Both the position numbers and the translations under genes were made by a program. From contig JACOEH010000053.1 in the NCBI GenBank assembly GCA_024998685.1, positions 1-32,120 of the forward strand: a stretch of 32,120 nucleotides of DNA, read 5' to 3'. The stretch is from Nitrospira sp. (GTDB lineage Bacteria > Nitrospirota > Nitrospiria > Nitrospirales > Nitrospiraceae). Position 1 is the stretch's first letter; every line of letters begins with the position of its first letter. Positions 19,581 through 26,980 of the stretch are shown one piece after another. The notes beneath the pieces are model-generated. The model made no database searches. It was given only the letters and a program-made list of their open reading frames with translations, and was not told the DNA's origin.

Positions 19581-20101
19581 GTGCGTCAGGCCTTCGCAAT
19601 CTGGCGCTCGCGTCGGTGACCGGCAGCATCATTTTTCTTGATCAGCTGACCAAACAGCAGATCATGCAAACCATGCGGCTCCATGAATCGATCTCCGTCA
19701 TCCCCAATCTTTTCAGCCTGACGTATATCCGAAATCCAGGGGCGGCATTCGGCCTCTTGGCCGGGAGCAGCAACGCGTTTCGGATGGTCTTCTTTGGGTT
19801 GACGTCGATCTTTGCCCTTGGGCTGCTGGGCACGATTCTGTTACGGATGCCGGAACAGGATTGGATGGGTCGTGTCAGTGTTGCGGGAATTCTCGGCGGC
19901 GCAATCGGAAACCTTATCGATCGGCTGCGGTTTGGAGAAGTGATCGACTTTTTGGATATCTATGTCGAAAATTATCACTGGCCTGCGTTCAATGTAGCGG
20001 ATTCTGCGATCACCGTCGGAGTGATCTTCTTGATCATTCACTTTGCCTTTGAGAAGCGGACCGATCCTCCCACTGCCTCCGAGACCTCTTCCGTCCCGTA
20101 A
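19577..20101 (+). CDS. lspA: Lipoprotein signal peptidase LspA (signal peptidase II)
   Basis: This 174-aa inner-membrane aspartyl protease cuts signal peptides from diacylated prolipoproteins. Four hydrophobic helices are visible. Catalytic aspartates are Asp124 ([10 protein letters not shown]) and Asp142 ([13 protein letters not shown]), and the conserved [12 protein letters not shown] and GNLIDR motifs are present. I chose the TTG at 19577, which overlaps the ileS stop as TTGA and has GGAGG seven bases upstream. An ATG at 19559 has no such site. The ileS-lspA order is common in bacteria. A likely client is the lipoprotein encoded at 21622. Confidence 0.97.
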   Translation: MSASGLRNLALASVTGSIIFLDQLTKQQIMQTMRLHESISVIPNLFSLTYIRNPGAAFGLLAGSSNAFRMVFFGLTSIFALGLLGTILLRMPEQDWMGRVSVAGILGGAIGNLIDRLRFGEVIDFLDIYVENYHWPAFNVADSAITVGVIFLIIHFAFEKRTDPPTASETSSVP

Positions 20102-20111
20102 TTACAGTGAG

Positions 20112-20169
20112 GACTTTTAGTTTGAGTTGTGCGTGCTGAGTTGAACTCAAAACTCAACACTAAAAACTC
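20112..20169. repeat. Inverted repeat between convergent lspA and the DUF2024 gene
   Basis: The left arm ACTTTTAGTTTGAGTTGTG pairs imperfectly with the right-arm complement GTTTTTAGTGTTGAGTTTTG. An inner GAGTTGAACTC palindrome is also present. Placement between two converging genes, with T/A-rich flanks, suggests a bidirectional terminator. It may also be one of the intergenic repeat elements of this genome. Confidence 0.5.
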
Positions 20170-20172
20170 GGG

Positions 20173-20433
20173 TTAGGCCGGCATTCGGACGATAAATCCG
20201 CCTTTTTCTTTGGCTTGTTTTTGCTGCTCCGCCGAGAACATGAACAGCGGTTCGCTGTGACAGAATTGACATTCTTTCGTCGTCACCGTCGCAGTGGGTT
20301 CCCCGATGCTGATCAGGTACTCCTTGGCGAGTGTGAGGGCGGTGGCTTCATTCGTCGTCATGACATCGAAGTGAATGCGACCGCTCTTGCCGTTGACCCA
20401 CGTATCGTAGACATGAAGTGTATCGGAAGACAT
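20173..20433 (-). CDS. DUF2024 family protein
   Basis: This 86-aa small protein of unknown function begins SSDTLHVYDTWVNGKSGRIH, matches the DUF2024 pattern (VYDTxV...HFDV...AKEYLxxIGE...CxFCHSE) and ends GGFIVRMPA. Its ECQFCHSE motif could bind metal. ATG 20433 has AAGGAG seven bases upstream. It follows uppP by 12 bases on the same strand, so it is probably co-transcribed. Confidence 0.85.
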   Translation of the reverse strand: MSSDTLHVYDTWVNGKSGRIHFDVMTTNEATALTLAKEYLISIGEPTATVTTKECQFCHSEPLFMFSAEQQKQAKEKGGFIVRMPA

Positions 20434-20445
20434 GAACAACTCCTT

Positions 20446-21321
20446 TCAGCGGACGACCAAGATGACCAAAATCCCGAGAATAATACGATAGTACGCAAAG
20501 ACACGCAAGGTGTGCCGTTGGACATAGGTCAAAAAAGCGGCGATCACGGCCCAGGCTACCAGGAATGAGACGAGCATGCCGAGGCCAAGCGCCCAAAAAT
20601 CTTGGTCGGTAAACGCGCCCCGTGCCTTCCACGTTTCATAGACTGTGGCTGCGACGATGGTCGGGAGTGCGAGAAAAAATGAATATTCCGTGGCCACTTT
20701 TCGATCGAGACCGGCGAGCAGGCCTCCGATGATGGTTGAGCCGGAGCGGGACATACCGGGAATCAGAGAGGCGCATTGTGCCAGGCCGATCCAGAAGGCA
20801 TGGACCGCCGACACCTGATCCAGGCTCATCGTCCGGCTGGTTCGTTTCGTGGCTTCAACGATGAGGATGATGATCCCCCCGAGGATCGAAGTCGCCGCCA
20901 CTGTTTGAGGAGTGAACAAATACGATTTGATCCATCCATGTGCCAACAGGCCGAGTATGGCCGCGGGCAGGAAGGCGATTCCGAGTCCCAATAAGAACCA
21001 TACGTTGGGATAGCTGCGCATGGAGGCCTTGACGCGGTCGGACCATGCGGCACGAGGCTGGTTTGCCGAAGCTGCATGCAACGCTTTCTGTTCCTGCCAG
21101 GCGCCTGACAGAAGCCGCCGGATTTTCTCCCGTTCAAAGACGATGACCGCAAGAATCGCACCCAGCTGGATGGAGATTTCCGCATTGGCGGCGACGTCTC
21201 CGGTGAAGCCGAGAGCATGGCCTACGAGGATAAGATGTCCCGTGGACGAGACGGGCAGGAACTCAGTGAGTCCTTCGACGATTCCCAGTATCACTGCGAG
21301 CGTTGGGCTCCATTCATTCAT
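20446..21321 (-). CDS. uppP: Undecaprenyl-diphosphatase UppP/BacA
   Basis: This 291-aa polytopic inner-membrane enzyme dephosphorylates undecaprenyl diphosphate, recycling the lipid carrier for peptidoglycan and other envelope polymers. The two active-site motifs are EGLTEFLPVSSTGHLIL near the N-terminus and GMSRSGSTIIGGLLAGL in the second half. About eight hydrophobic helices are visible. ATG 21321 (MNEWSP) is preferred; a TTG at 21366 would add fifteen atypical residues. It is divergent from the lipoprotein gene at 21622. Confidence 0.97.
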   Translation of the reverse strand: MNEWSPTLAVILGIVEGLTEFLPVSSTGHLILVGHALGFTGDVAANAEISIQLGAILAVIVFEREKIRRLLSGAWQEQKALHAASANQPRAAWSDRVKASMRSYPNVWFLLGLGIAFLPAAILGLLAHGWIKSYLFTPQTVAATSILGGIIILIVEATKRTSRTMSLDQVSAVHAFWIGLAQCASLIPGMSRSGSTIIGGLLAGLDRKVATEYSFFLALPTIVAATVYETWKARGAFTDQDFWALGLGMLVSFLVAWAVIAAFLTYVQRHTLRVFAYYRIILGILVILVVR

Positions 21322-21478
21322 GCGTACACCATGTTGGGATTTAGAAATAGTGAGCGAGTGGTTCAATCTCTGGTAGAATGTGAGCGATGATCACAGAGCA
21401 ACGACGATTCGTCAAGCACAGACGGTTTGTCATTGATAGTCGTGTTGGAACAGCATCGATTCCCACAAAGCAAATATG

Positions 21479-21507
21479 TTGACAACGTCCGGATGTTGGC
21501 ATACACA
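21479..21507 (+). promoter_or_regulatory. Candidate promoter of the lipoprotein gene
   Basis: A perfect TTGACA (21479-21484) is followed after 17 bases by a weaker TACACA (21502-21507). It would give a leader of about 108 bases before ATG 21622, within the divergent gap shared with uppP. Confidence 0.4.
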
Positions 21508-21536
21508 CAAGGAGATGTGAACAGGCATCGGAAGAA

Positions 21537-21592
21537 CTACGGTTGCAGCCGAGTGGAAGTGATGTTCCACATGATACACAGACAAACCGTAG
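21537..21592 (+). promoter_or_regulatory. Structured 5' leader of the lipoprotein mRNA
   Basis: A perfect 8-bp outer stem (CTACGGTT at 21537-21544 with AACCGTAG at 21585-21592) encloses a 6-bp hairpin (GTGGAA/TTCCAC, 21553-21570). It lies between the candidate promoter and the GGAGGGAGG ribosome site. No known riboswitch family was recognised. Confidence 0.35.
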
Positions 21593-21621
21593 GGTTTTGA
21601 TTTGGATGGAGGGAGGATCGC

Positions 21622-22308
21622 ATGAGATGCGAGTGGACGGCGATAGTGTTGGTTGGGGCGGTGTTGACCACGGGGTGCGTATCCAACAAGAAATACCAAG
21701 ATGCGTTGGCCGAGGCAGACAACGTCAAAATGGAACTGGAGAAGACCCGCCAACAGAAGAGCGCCATGGAGCAACAGGTCCGAACCCTCAAAGAACTGAA
21801 CGCGAAGTTCGGGAATGAAGCGCAATCGGCCCGCGATGAACTCCAGCGCGTTGAGCACGGACGCGACGCCGAGCGGGGCGCGATCGAAGGACGAACCAAG
21901 GAACTCGAGGATAAAGTCAAAGCGTTATCGGCACAGAATAAGAACGTGCGGCAGGAATATCAGGACGTGAAACGCCATAACGACACGCTGAAATCACTGG
22001 TCGCCCGTTACCAAAAGGAGCTCAAGGATCGTTCCAATGCCGGGGGGCCGCCTCAAACGGCGACCGTGACTCCAAACCAGGCTTCACCAGGAACTGCGAC
22101 GGCTCCTCAGGCAGCGGCTTCGGCGGCGATGAACATTAATAAGGTTTCAGCGAACGACATGGTCCTCTTTCTCGGATTGAAGCAAGATGAGGCCGATCGC
22201 ATCGTCAACAATCGCCCCTATCGCGTGAAGGGTGAATTGGTGGCGAAAAGCATAGTTCCAAAAGAAACCTTTGATCTGATCAAAGATCGGATCTCAGTCA
22301 GTCCATAG
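21622..22308 (+). CDS. Lipoprotein with coiled coil and C-terminal helix-hairpin-helix-like domain
   Basis: The 228-aa product has a lipoprotein signal peptide with lipobox LTTGC (lipidated Cys19). A long coiled coil of Glu/Lys/Gln heptads follows at about residues 24-140, then a Pro/Ala/Thr-rich linker. The C-terminal about 60-residue module (MNINKVSANDMVLFLGLKQD, then EADRIVNNRPYRVKGEL) resembles ComEA-type helix-hairpin-helix repeats. Position +2 after Cys is Ser, not Asp, which favours outer-membrane sorting in Lol-type bacteria. The ATG has a very strong ribosome site (GGAGGGAGG). An envelope tether or spacer is likely; HhH modules in exported proteins may bind DNA or serve structurally. 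It stands alone with its own promoter and terminator. Confidence 0.85.
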   Translation: MRCEWTAIVLVGAVLTTGCVSNKKYQDALAEADNVKMELEKTRQQKSAMEQQVRTLKELNAKFGNEAQSARDELQRVEHGRDAERGAIEGRTKELEDKVKALSAQNKNVRQEYQDVKRHNDTLKSLVARYQKELKDRSNAGGPPQTATVTPNQASPGTATAPQAAASAAMNINKVSANDMVLFLGLKQDEADRIVNNRPYRVKGELVAKSIVPKETFDLIKDRISVSP

Positions 22309-22332
22309 CTGAACTGAACATCTTGGGATATC

Positions 22333-22371
22333 AAAGGGCCGTCCTTCTCTGAGGGACGGCCCTTTCCTTTA
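22333..22371 (+). terminator. Intrinsic terminator after the lipoprotein gene
   Basis: A perfect 12-bp stem AAAGGGCCGTCC / GGACGGCCCTTT has a nine-base loop and is followed by CCTTTATT. The A/T-flanked stem can also act on the opposite strand for the converging amidohydrolase. Confidence 0.88.
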
Positions 22372-22409
22372 TTGTAAGGACGAACTGTCTCTTACTCGTA
22401 TTCGTCACG

Positions 22410-23405
22410 TCACGATCCTTCACTGGTCGTCTCCACGAATCGCTGAGTCTGCAGCAGATCTCCGAGTGAGCGAAAGCCAAGATTGAGTCCTTCACAGACC
22501 TCAACTTGTCGATCGAAGCGGTTCTTTGTGCGAATCATGTTCCACAACTTGCCGAAGCCGACGCGTCCCCAGGCCGCCATATGGAAGACCGACAGTGGAT
22601 AGTCGGTTCCAAAGAGGAGACGGGATTGAAGTTCCGGGTGATGCCGGAGATGTAGCAGCATCTTCAATCGATGCGGCTGGGTGAGGGCTGAAATGTCGGC
22701 ATAGAAGTTTGGATAACTCGAGCACAAATCCCGGAAGGTTGGAATGAATTTTTCATAAAACATGAGGCCATAACTGCAGGCATGAGCCGCGATGACGGTC
22801 ACTCCTTCTTCCAATGCCGGGCGGAGCCGATCGGGATCCCCGAGCGATTGGTCCTTGCCGATTAGACTGAATTCGTAGCCGACATGACTCAAGAAGAGTA
22901 ATCTTCGTTGCGCCAGCGCCCGATAAAATGATCTATATTTCTCATCGGCAGGATCGAAGTGCTGAGCGTTCGGCAAGACTTTGATCAGGACGGCTCCGGC
23001 ATCGGCACAGCGGTGAACTTCATCAATGGCATCTTCACGCTGCGGATTGATCGACGGGCCGGCAAGAAACATATCCGGATAAGCTCGGACGGTCTTGAAG
23101 ACGTAATCGTTGCCGACGAGAAAGTCCGTATGCTGCCGATTGAGCAGGCCGGTCCGGTCGTAATATCCATCCATGCCGAGCAGCACCGCTTTCGAAACAT
23201 GCCGTGAGGCGCGTAGCTCCGCCAGCAAATGTTCGAGATATTTCCGGTTGGTTTCGCGCGGGTGTGCCGGTGAGAGGTCGTGTTTCCACAGGAGAAAACG
23301 GAAGAGCGGGCTTCGAAGGAGTCTCGGCGAGATGAAGCAACCGTTGTCGCCGTCCGGCAAGGCCGCGAGATGGACATGGCAATCGATCAAGGACTTGCTG
23401 GTCAT
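22410..23405 (-). CDS. Amidohydrolase_2-family metal-dependent hydrolase
   Basis: This 331-aa TIM-barrel hydrolase has DCHVH at the start (His10 and His12, metal ligands). It also has an internal LIKVLPN lysine, LSHVGYEF and IAAHACSYG histidines, and FGTDYPL with the late catalytic Asp. This set of residues marks the amidohydrolase superfamily (decarboxylase/ACMSD-like branch, PF04909). The substrate cannot be told. It has a plain cytosolic sequence with no signal peptide. It follows the Aas fusion on the same strand, but an inverted repeat separates them. Confidence 0.85.
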   Translation of the reverse strand: MTSKSLIDCHVHLAALPDGDNGCFISPRLLRSPLFRFLLWKHDLSPAHPRETNRKYLEHLLAELRASRHVSKAVLLGMDGYYDRTGLLNRQHTDFLVGNDYVFKTVRAYPDMFLAGPSINPQREDAIDEVHRCADAGAVLIKVLPNAQHFDPADEKYRSFYRALAQRRLLFLSHVGYEFSLIGKDQSLGDPDRLRPALEEGVTVIAAHACSYGLMFYEKFIPTFRDLCSSYPNFYADISALTQPHRLKMLLHLRHHPELQSRLLFGTDYPLSVFHMAAWGRVGFGKLWNMIRTKNRFDRQVEVCEGLNLGFRSLGDLLQTQRFVETTSEGS

Positions 23406-23430
23406 TCGTCAAAGGCCGTCAGGTCTATCT

Positions 23431-23529
23431 GGTTTATTTGGTTTATCGCGTTTGTTTGGTTGGTCGGACAAATCGTCAGGAACGAAGAAACCAGAGGAAC
23501 CAAACAAACCAAATGAACCAAACAAACCA
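23431..23529. repeat. Intergenic inverted repeat, TTTGGTTTGTTTGGTTC type, copy 2
   Basis: The left arm (GGTTTATTTGGTTTATC onward) and the complement of the right arm (GGTTTGTTTGGTTCATTTGG onward) align for about 33 bases with about eight mismatches. It has the same sequence character as the element at 11743-11825. It fills the gap between the Aas fusion stop and the amidohydrolase start. Confidence 0.75.
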
Positions 23530-23536
23530 TTAATCG

Positions 23537-26500
23537 TCATGTTTCACTTGAAGAGAGTCGTTCCATCGCAATGCGCTTGACGCCTCGTAAATCGAGTTTG
23601 CCGGTTCCGAGGATCGGTAGCGCGTCGACCTTGACGAACTGGTGCTTTCCGGGAATGAATAAATTGGGCAGGCCGCTCGCCGAGATCTTCTCCAGGATGG
23701 GAGGAATGCGGGATTCCTCAAGCGTATGGAGGACGGCCAGCCGCTCTCCCTTTTTTTCATCGGGTAGACCGGTCACCGCAAAGACTTGCGTGTCGGCTTC
23801 AGCAGCCTGTTGCAAGGCTTCTTCGACTTTGCCGTGGGGGACCATCTCGCCGCCGATTTTTGAGAAACGTGACAGCCGGTCGGTAATCGTCAAAAATCCG
23901 TCTTCATCCAGAGAGGCGATGTCACCGGTAATGTACCAGCCGTTCCGCATGACCTGAGCGGTAAGATCTTCGCGCCCTAGATAACCGCTCATCACATTCG
24001 GTCCCTTCACGAGCAACATGCCGGGTGTGCCGGTCGGCAACGGCGCGTAACTATCGGGATCGACGATCCGCACCGACACACCGGGAAGCGGCTGACCGAC
24101 GGTGCCTCGGCGTGAGGCCGGTTGATAGTAGCCGGCTGCGCGGAAGTCCGGGCAGTTGACGGCAATGACAGGGGCGCATTCCGTGACTCCATAGCCTTCG
24201 ATCGGACCGATCCCAAATTTGTCTTCAACGGCCTCCGCGAGTCGGGTCGACAGTTTTTCCGCGCCGGTGAGAATCACCCGCACCGAACTGAATTGTTCCG
24301 GCGTACAGCGGCGTGAATAGAGTTGCAGGAACGTCGGCGTGGTGACGATAAAGGTGATCCGATACCGTCGGATGAGCTCGCCGATCGCCGCCACGTCGAG
24401 TGGAGAGGGGTGAAAGATCATCGCCGCATTATTGGACATGACAAACCAGAACACCATGTAGCCGAACGAATGGAAGAACGGCAGAATGCCGAGGACTCGT
24501 TCGTTCTGATAGAAATGGAGCACTTGCATGGCACCCTGACTGTTGGCATCGATGTTGAAGTGCGAAAGCATGACGCCTTTGGGTTCTCCGGTGCTGCCGC
24601 TGCTGAAGATGATCGTGGCCATGCTGTCGGGAGTGAGCGGTGTTGTCTGCCCGCAGGCGCGTTCGATGACGCGGCAGGGAGCGAAGAGAGCCAGCAGGGC
24701 AGCCAGCACTTTCTGGCCCTTGCGGATCGTCGCGGCCAGATCTTCCAGCCAAACGATCGATGGCCCATCCGGCAGTTCAAGTTTGGCCTTTTCAACGAAG
24801 ACATGGCTTGTCACGACTGTGCGCAAGCCAGCCAGTTCTACGGCGGCTTCCAATCCGGATTTCCCCACCGTGTAGTTCAAGTTCACGATAGTTTTTCCGC
24901 AGAGAGGTGCGGCGACATTCACCAAGGCTGCGGCGACGGTGGGCGGCAACAAGACGCCCACTCGTTGTTGGTCCTTCCAACACGACTGAAGGGTTCTCGC
25001 CAGGACGATCGATCCGATGAGCGCTTGCAAGGATGAGACGTGGGGGCGATTCTGGTCGGCCATAGCCAGGCGAAAAGGATAACGACGCATTGAGCGGATA
25101 AATTCGCGATGAAGCGGTCGGCGACTCGGTTTCCTGAGTTGCCAGGCTGCTTCGCCGAGCTCGCGAATTTTCCCGCGCAGCTCGTGCGCCGGTGTACCCG
25201 GCGGCAGCGGCGTGCCGAACGAGACGGTCACGAGATATGGAAGTTGTTCCGGCACTTTCCATAGGAAGCGGCCATGATTGAAGCTGAAAATGCTGCCCCA
25301 CACGCGGTCGAGATGAACCGGGATGATGGGAGCTGTCCGTCCTTTCAGGACCCGTTCGAAACCCCGCCGGAACGGCAACAACGTTCCCGTACGAGTAATC
25401 TGGCCTTCAGGGAAGATGCACACGAGTTCTCCCTTGTCGATGGCGGTGCCGGCGTTGCGGAGTGCTCGTAGAATCACCCGCAAGCCTCCATGAGAGGAAA
25501 TGGGAATGACTCCGAGCGCCTTCATGAAAGGTTTGAAGATCGGCTGTTCGGTATATTGCGAATCGACGACGAAACGTACGGGCCGATCCAAGCCGGCGAT
25601 TAATAGCAAGCCGTCGATAAAGGAGACATGATTGGGAACGAGAAGCGCTCCACCGGATTGTGGAACATGAGACTGACCGATGATGCGGAGCCGATAGAGT
25701 GTGTTGGTGAGAAGGACCAGCACCAGCCGAATCAACGTGTCAGGCAAAAACCAAAGCGCCCATCCTATGCCGCCCACGGTCATTGCGGCTGCGGCCAAGA
25801 AAATGCCGGTTGTCGAGAGGCCGGCGTTGGCCAAGGAACCGCCGACCAATGATCCCAACAAGATGCCGGTGAAGACGCATGTGTTGGAGAATGAAATGAC
25901 GGCACCCCGTCGATTGGAGGGAGATTTCCATTGGAGGATGGCGTTCAACGGAACAAAAATGAATGAACTGGCAATTCCCAGCACTCCCATCATGAGGAAT
26001 GTTCCCGCCAGCGGGGGGGCCAGGATGCCGAGCGACAGCAATGTCAGAAACACGCCGATGGCGCCTAAAGGAATCAATCCGTACTCGACCCGGTTCCGGG
26101 AGATTCGTCCGACAAGGAGTGCGCCGATTCCGATGCCCACCGACAGGATGGTGAGTGGAAGACCCGACATCGCGTCAGACAGATGCAAGACGGCTTTGGC
26201 ATAGACGAGCACGTTCTGTCCGAACAGGCTCGCAATCGTCCAGAACATGACTTCCATGGGAACGGCCATGCGCAGCATTCGTTCGGATTGAATCGCCGCC
26301 CATGCGCCTTGGAGTGTAGCTCCCACACCGCCGGCCGTGCGGGCGGGTGATACGTGTGGAATGCTCAAGGCGGTTGAGAGACCGACGACCGAGAGGCCGG
26401 TCAATGCCAACGGGGCCAGCCAGGTTTGACCTCCGGCGATTTGTAGTAGAAATCCCCCCGCAGCCGTTCCCATCAGAATTGCGGCAAAGGTCCACATTTC

Positions 26501-26980
26501 CAATAAACCGTTGCCGACAGCAAGTCGCTCGTGCGGGATCAATTCGGGAAGGATTCCGTATTTCGAAGGACTAAAGAGGGCGCTATGCATGCCCATGCCG
26601 CATAACACGACCAAAGGCAGGACGCCTCCGGTGGGATTCAGCCAAAGCGCAACCGTGCCGGCGGCCATAAGGAAGACCTCGACGACTTTGATCGAGATGA
26701 TGACCGTCCGTTTGCTCACGCGATCGGCCAATGTGCCTCCGACAAGAGAAAGGAGCACCAACGGCAGCGTAAAAATCACGAACGCCATTGCGGTTTGCGT
26801 CTGGGTGACTGTCTCCAAGGCGGGGCCCGCCGGCATACCTGCTGTGGCTTGCCGAATGGCGAGCAAGGCGACCAGCAGTTTCCATGCGTTATCGTTGAAG
26901 GCCCCGCAGAATTGGGCGATCAAGAGACCTCGAAGGGGATGTGATAGAGGTTGAGTTTCAGAACCGGCGGAAATGGTCAT
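23537..26980 (-). CDS. aas: Fused lysophospholipid transporter / 2-acyl-GPE acyltransferase / acyl-ACP synthetase (Aas type)
   Basis: This 1147-aa three-domain protein is likely to remodel or repair membrane phospholipids. Residues about 15-420 form an LplT-like MFS transporter with many helices (start GAFNDNAWKLLVALL). Residues about 440-620 are a PlsC-type acyltransferase with the HX4D motif at His451-Asp456 (NHVSFIDG) and FPEG at 523-526. From about 650 comes an AMP-forming ligase with the P-loop SSGSTGEPKG (793-802) and late WYITGDIASLDEDGF. E. coli has LplT and Aas as separate neighbours; here they are one chain. ATG 26980 overlaps the stop of the MutS-like gene (ATGA). An upstream in-frame start at 27070 lies inside that gene and is not preferred. 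Confidence 0.93.
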   Translation of the reverse strand: MTISAGSETQPLSHPLRGLLIAQFCGAFNDNAWKLLVALLAIRQATAGMPAGPALETVTQTQTAMAFVIFTLPLVLLSLVGGTLADRVSKRTVIISIKVVEVFLMAAGTVALWLNPTGGVLPLVVLCGMGMHSALFSPSKYGILPELIPHERLAVGNGLLEMWTFAAILMGTAAGGFLLQIAGGQTWLAPLALTGLSVVGLSTALSIPHVSPARTAGGVGATLQGAWAAIQSERMLRMAVPMEVMFWTIASLFGQNVLVYAKAVLHLSDAMSGLPLTILSVGIGIGALLVGRISRNRVEYGLIPLGAIGVFLTLLSLGILAPPLAGTFLMMGVLGIASSFIFVPLNAILQWKSPSNRRGAVISFSNTCVFTGILLGSLVGGSLANAGLSTTGIFLAAAAMTVGGIGWALWFLPDTLIRLVLVLLTNTLYRLRIIGQSHVPQSGGALLVPNHVSFIDGLLLIAGLDRPVRFVVDSQYTEQPIFKPFMKALGVIPISSHGGLRVILRALRNAGTAIDKGELVCIFPEGQITRTGTLLPFRRGFERVLKGRTAPIIPVHLDRVWGSIFSFNHGRFLWKVPEQLPYLVTVSFGTPLPPGTPAHELRGKIRELGEAAWQLRKPSRRPLHREFIRSMRRYPFRLAMADQNRPHVSSLQALIGSIVLARTLQSCWKDQQRVGVLLPPTVAAALVNVAAPLCGKTIVNLNYTVGKSGLEAAVELAGLRTVVTSHVFVEKAKLELPDGPSIVWLEDLAATIRKGQKVLAALLALFAPCRVIERACGQTTPLTPDSMATIIFSSGSTGEPKGVMLSHFNIDANSQGAMQVLHFYQNERVLGILPFFHSFGYMVFWFVMSNNAAMIFHPSPLDVAAIGELIRRYRITFIVTTPTFLQLYSRRCTPEQFSSVRVILTGAEKLSTRLAEAVEDKFGIGPIEGYGVTECAPVIAVNCPDFRAAGYYQPASRRGTVGQPLPGVSVRIVDPDSYAPLPTGTPGMLLVKGPNVMSGYLGREDLTAQVMRNGWYITGDIASLDEDGFLTITDRLSRFSKIGGEMVPHGKVEEALQQAAEADTQVFAVTGLPDEKKGERLAVLHTLEESRIPPILEKISASGLPNLFIPGKHQFVKVDALPILGTGKLDLRGVKRIAMERLSSSET

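Noticed and set aside
24323-25036. Plus-strand open frame of 237 codons
   Set aside because: It is antisense to the ligase domain of the Aas fusion, whose catalytic motifs are intact; no motifs of its own.
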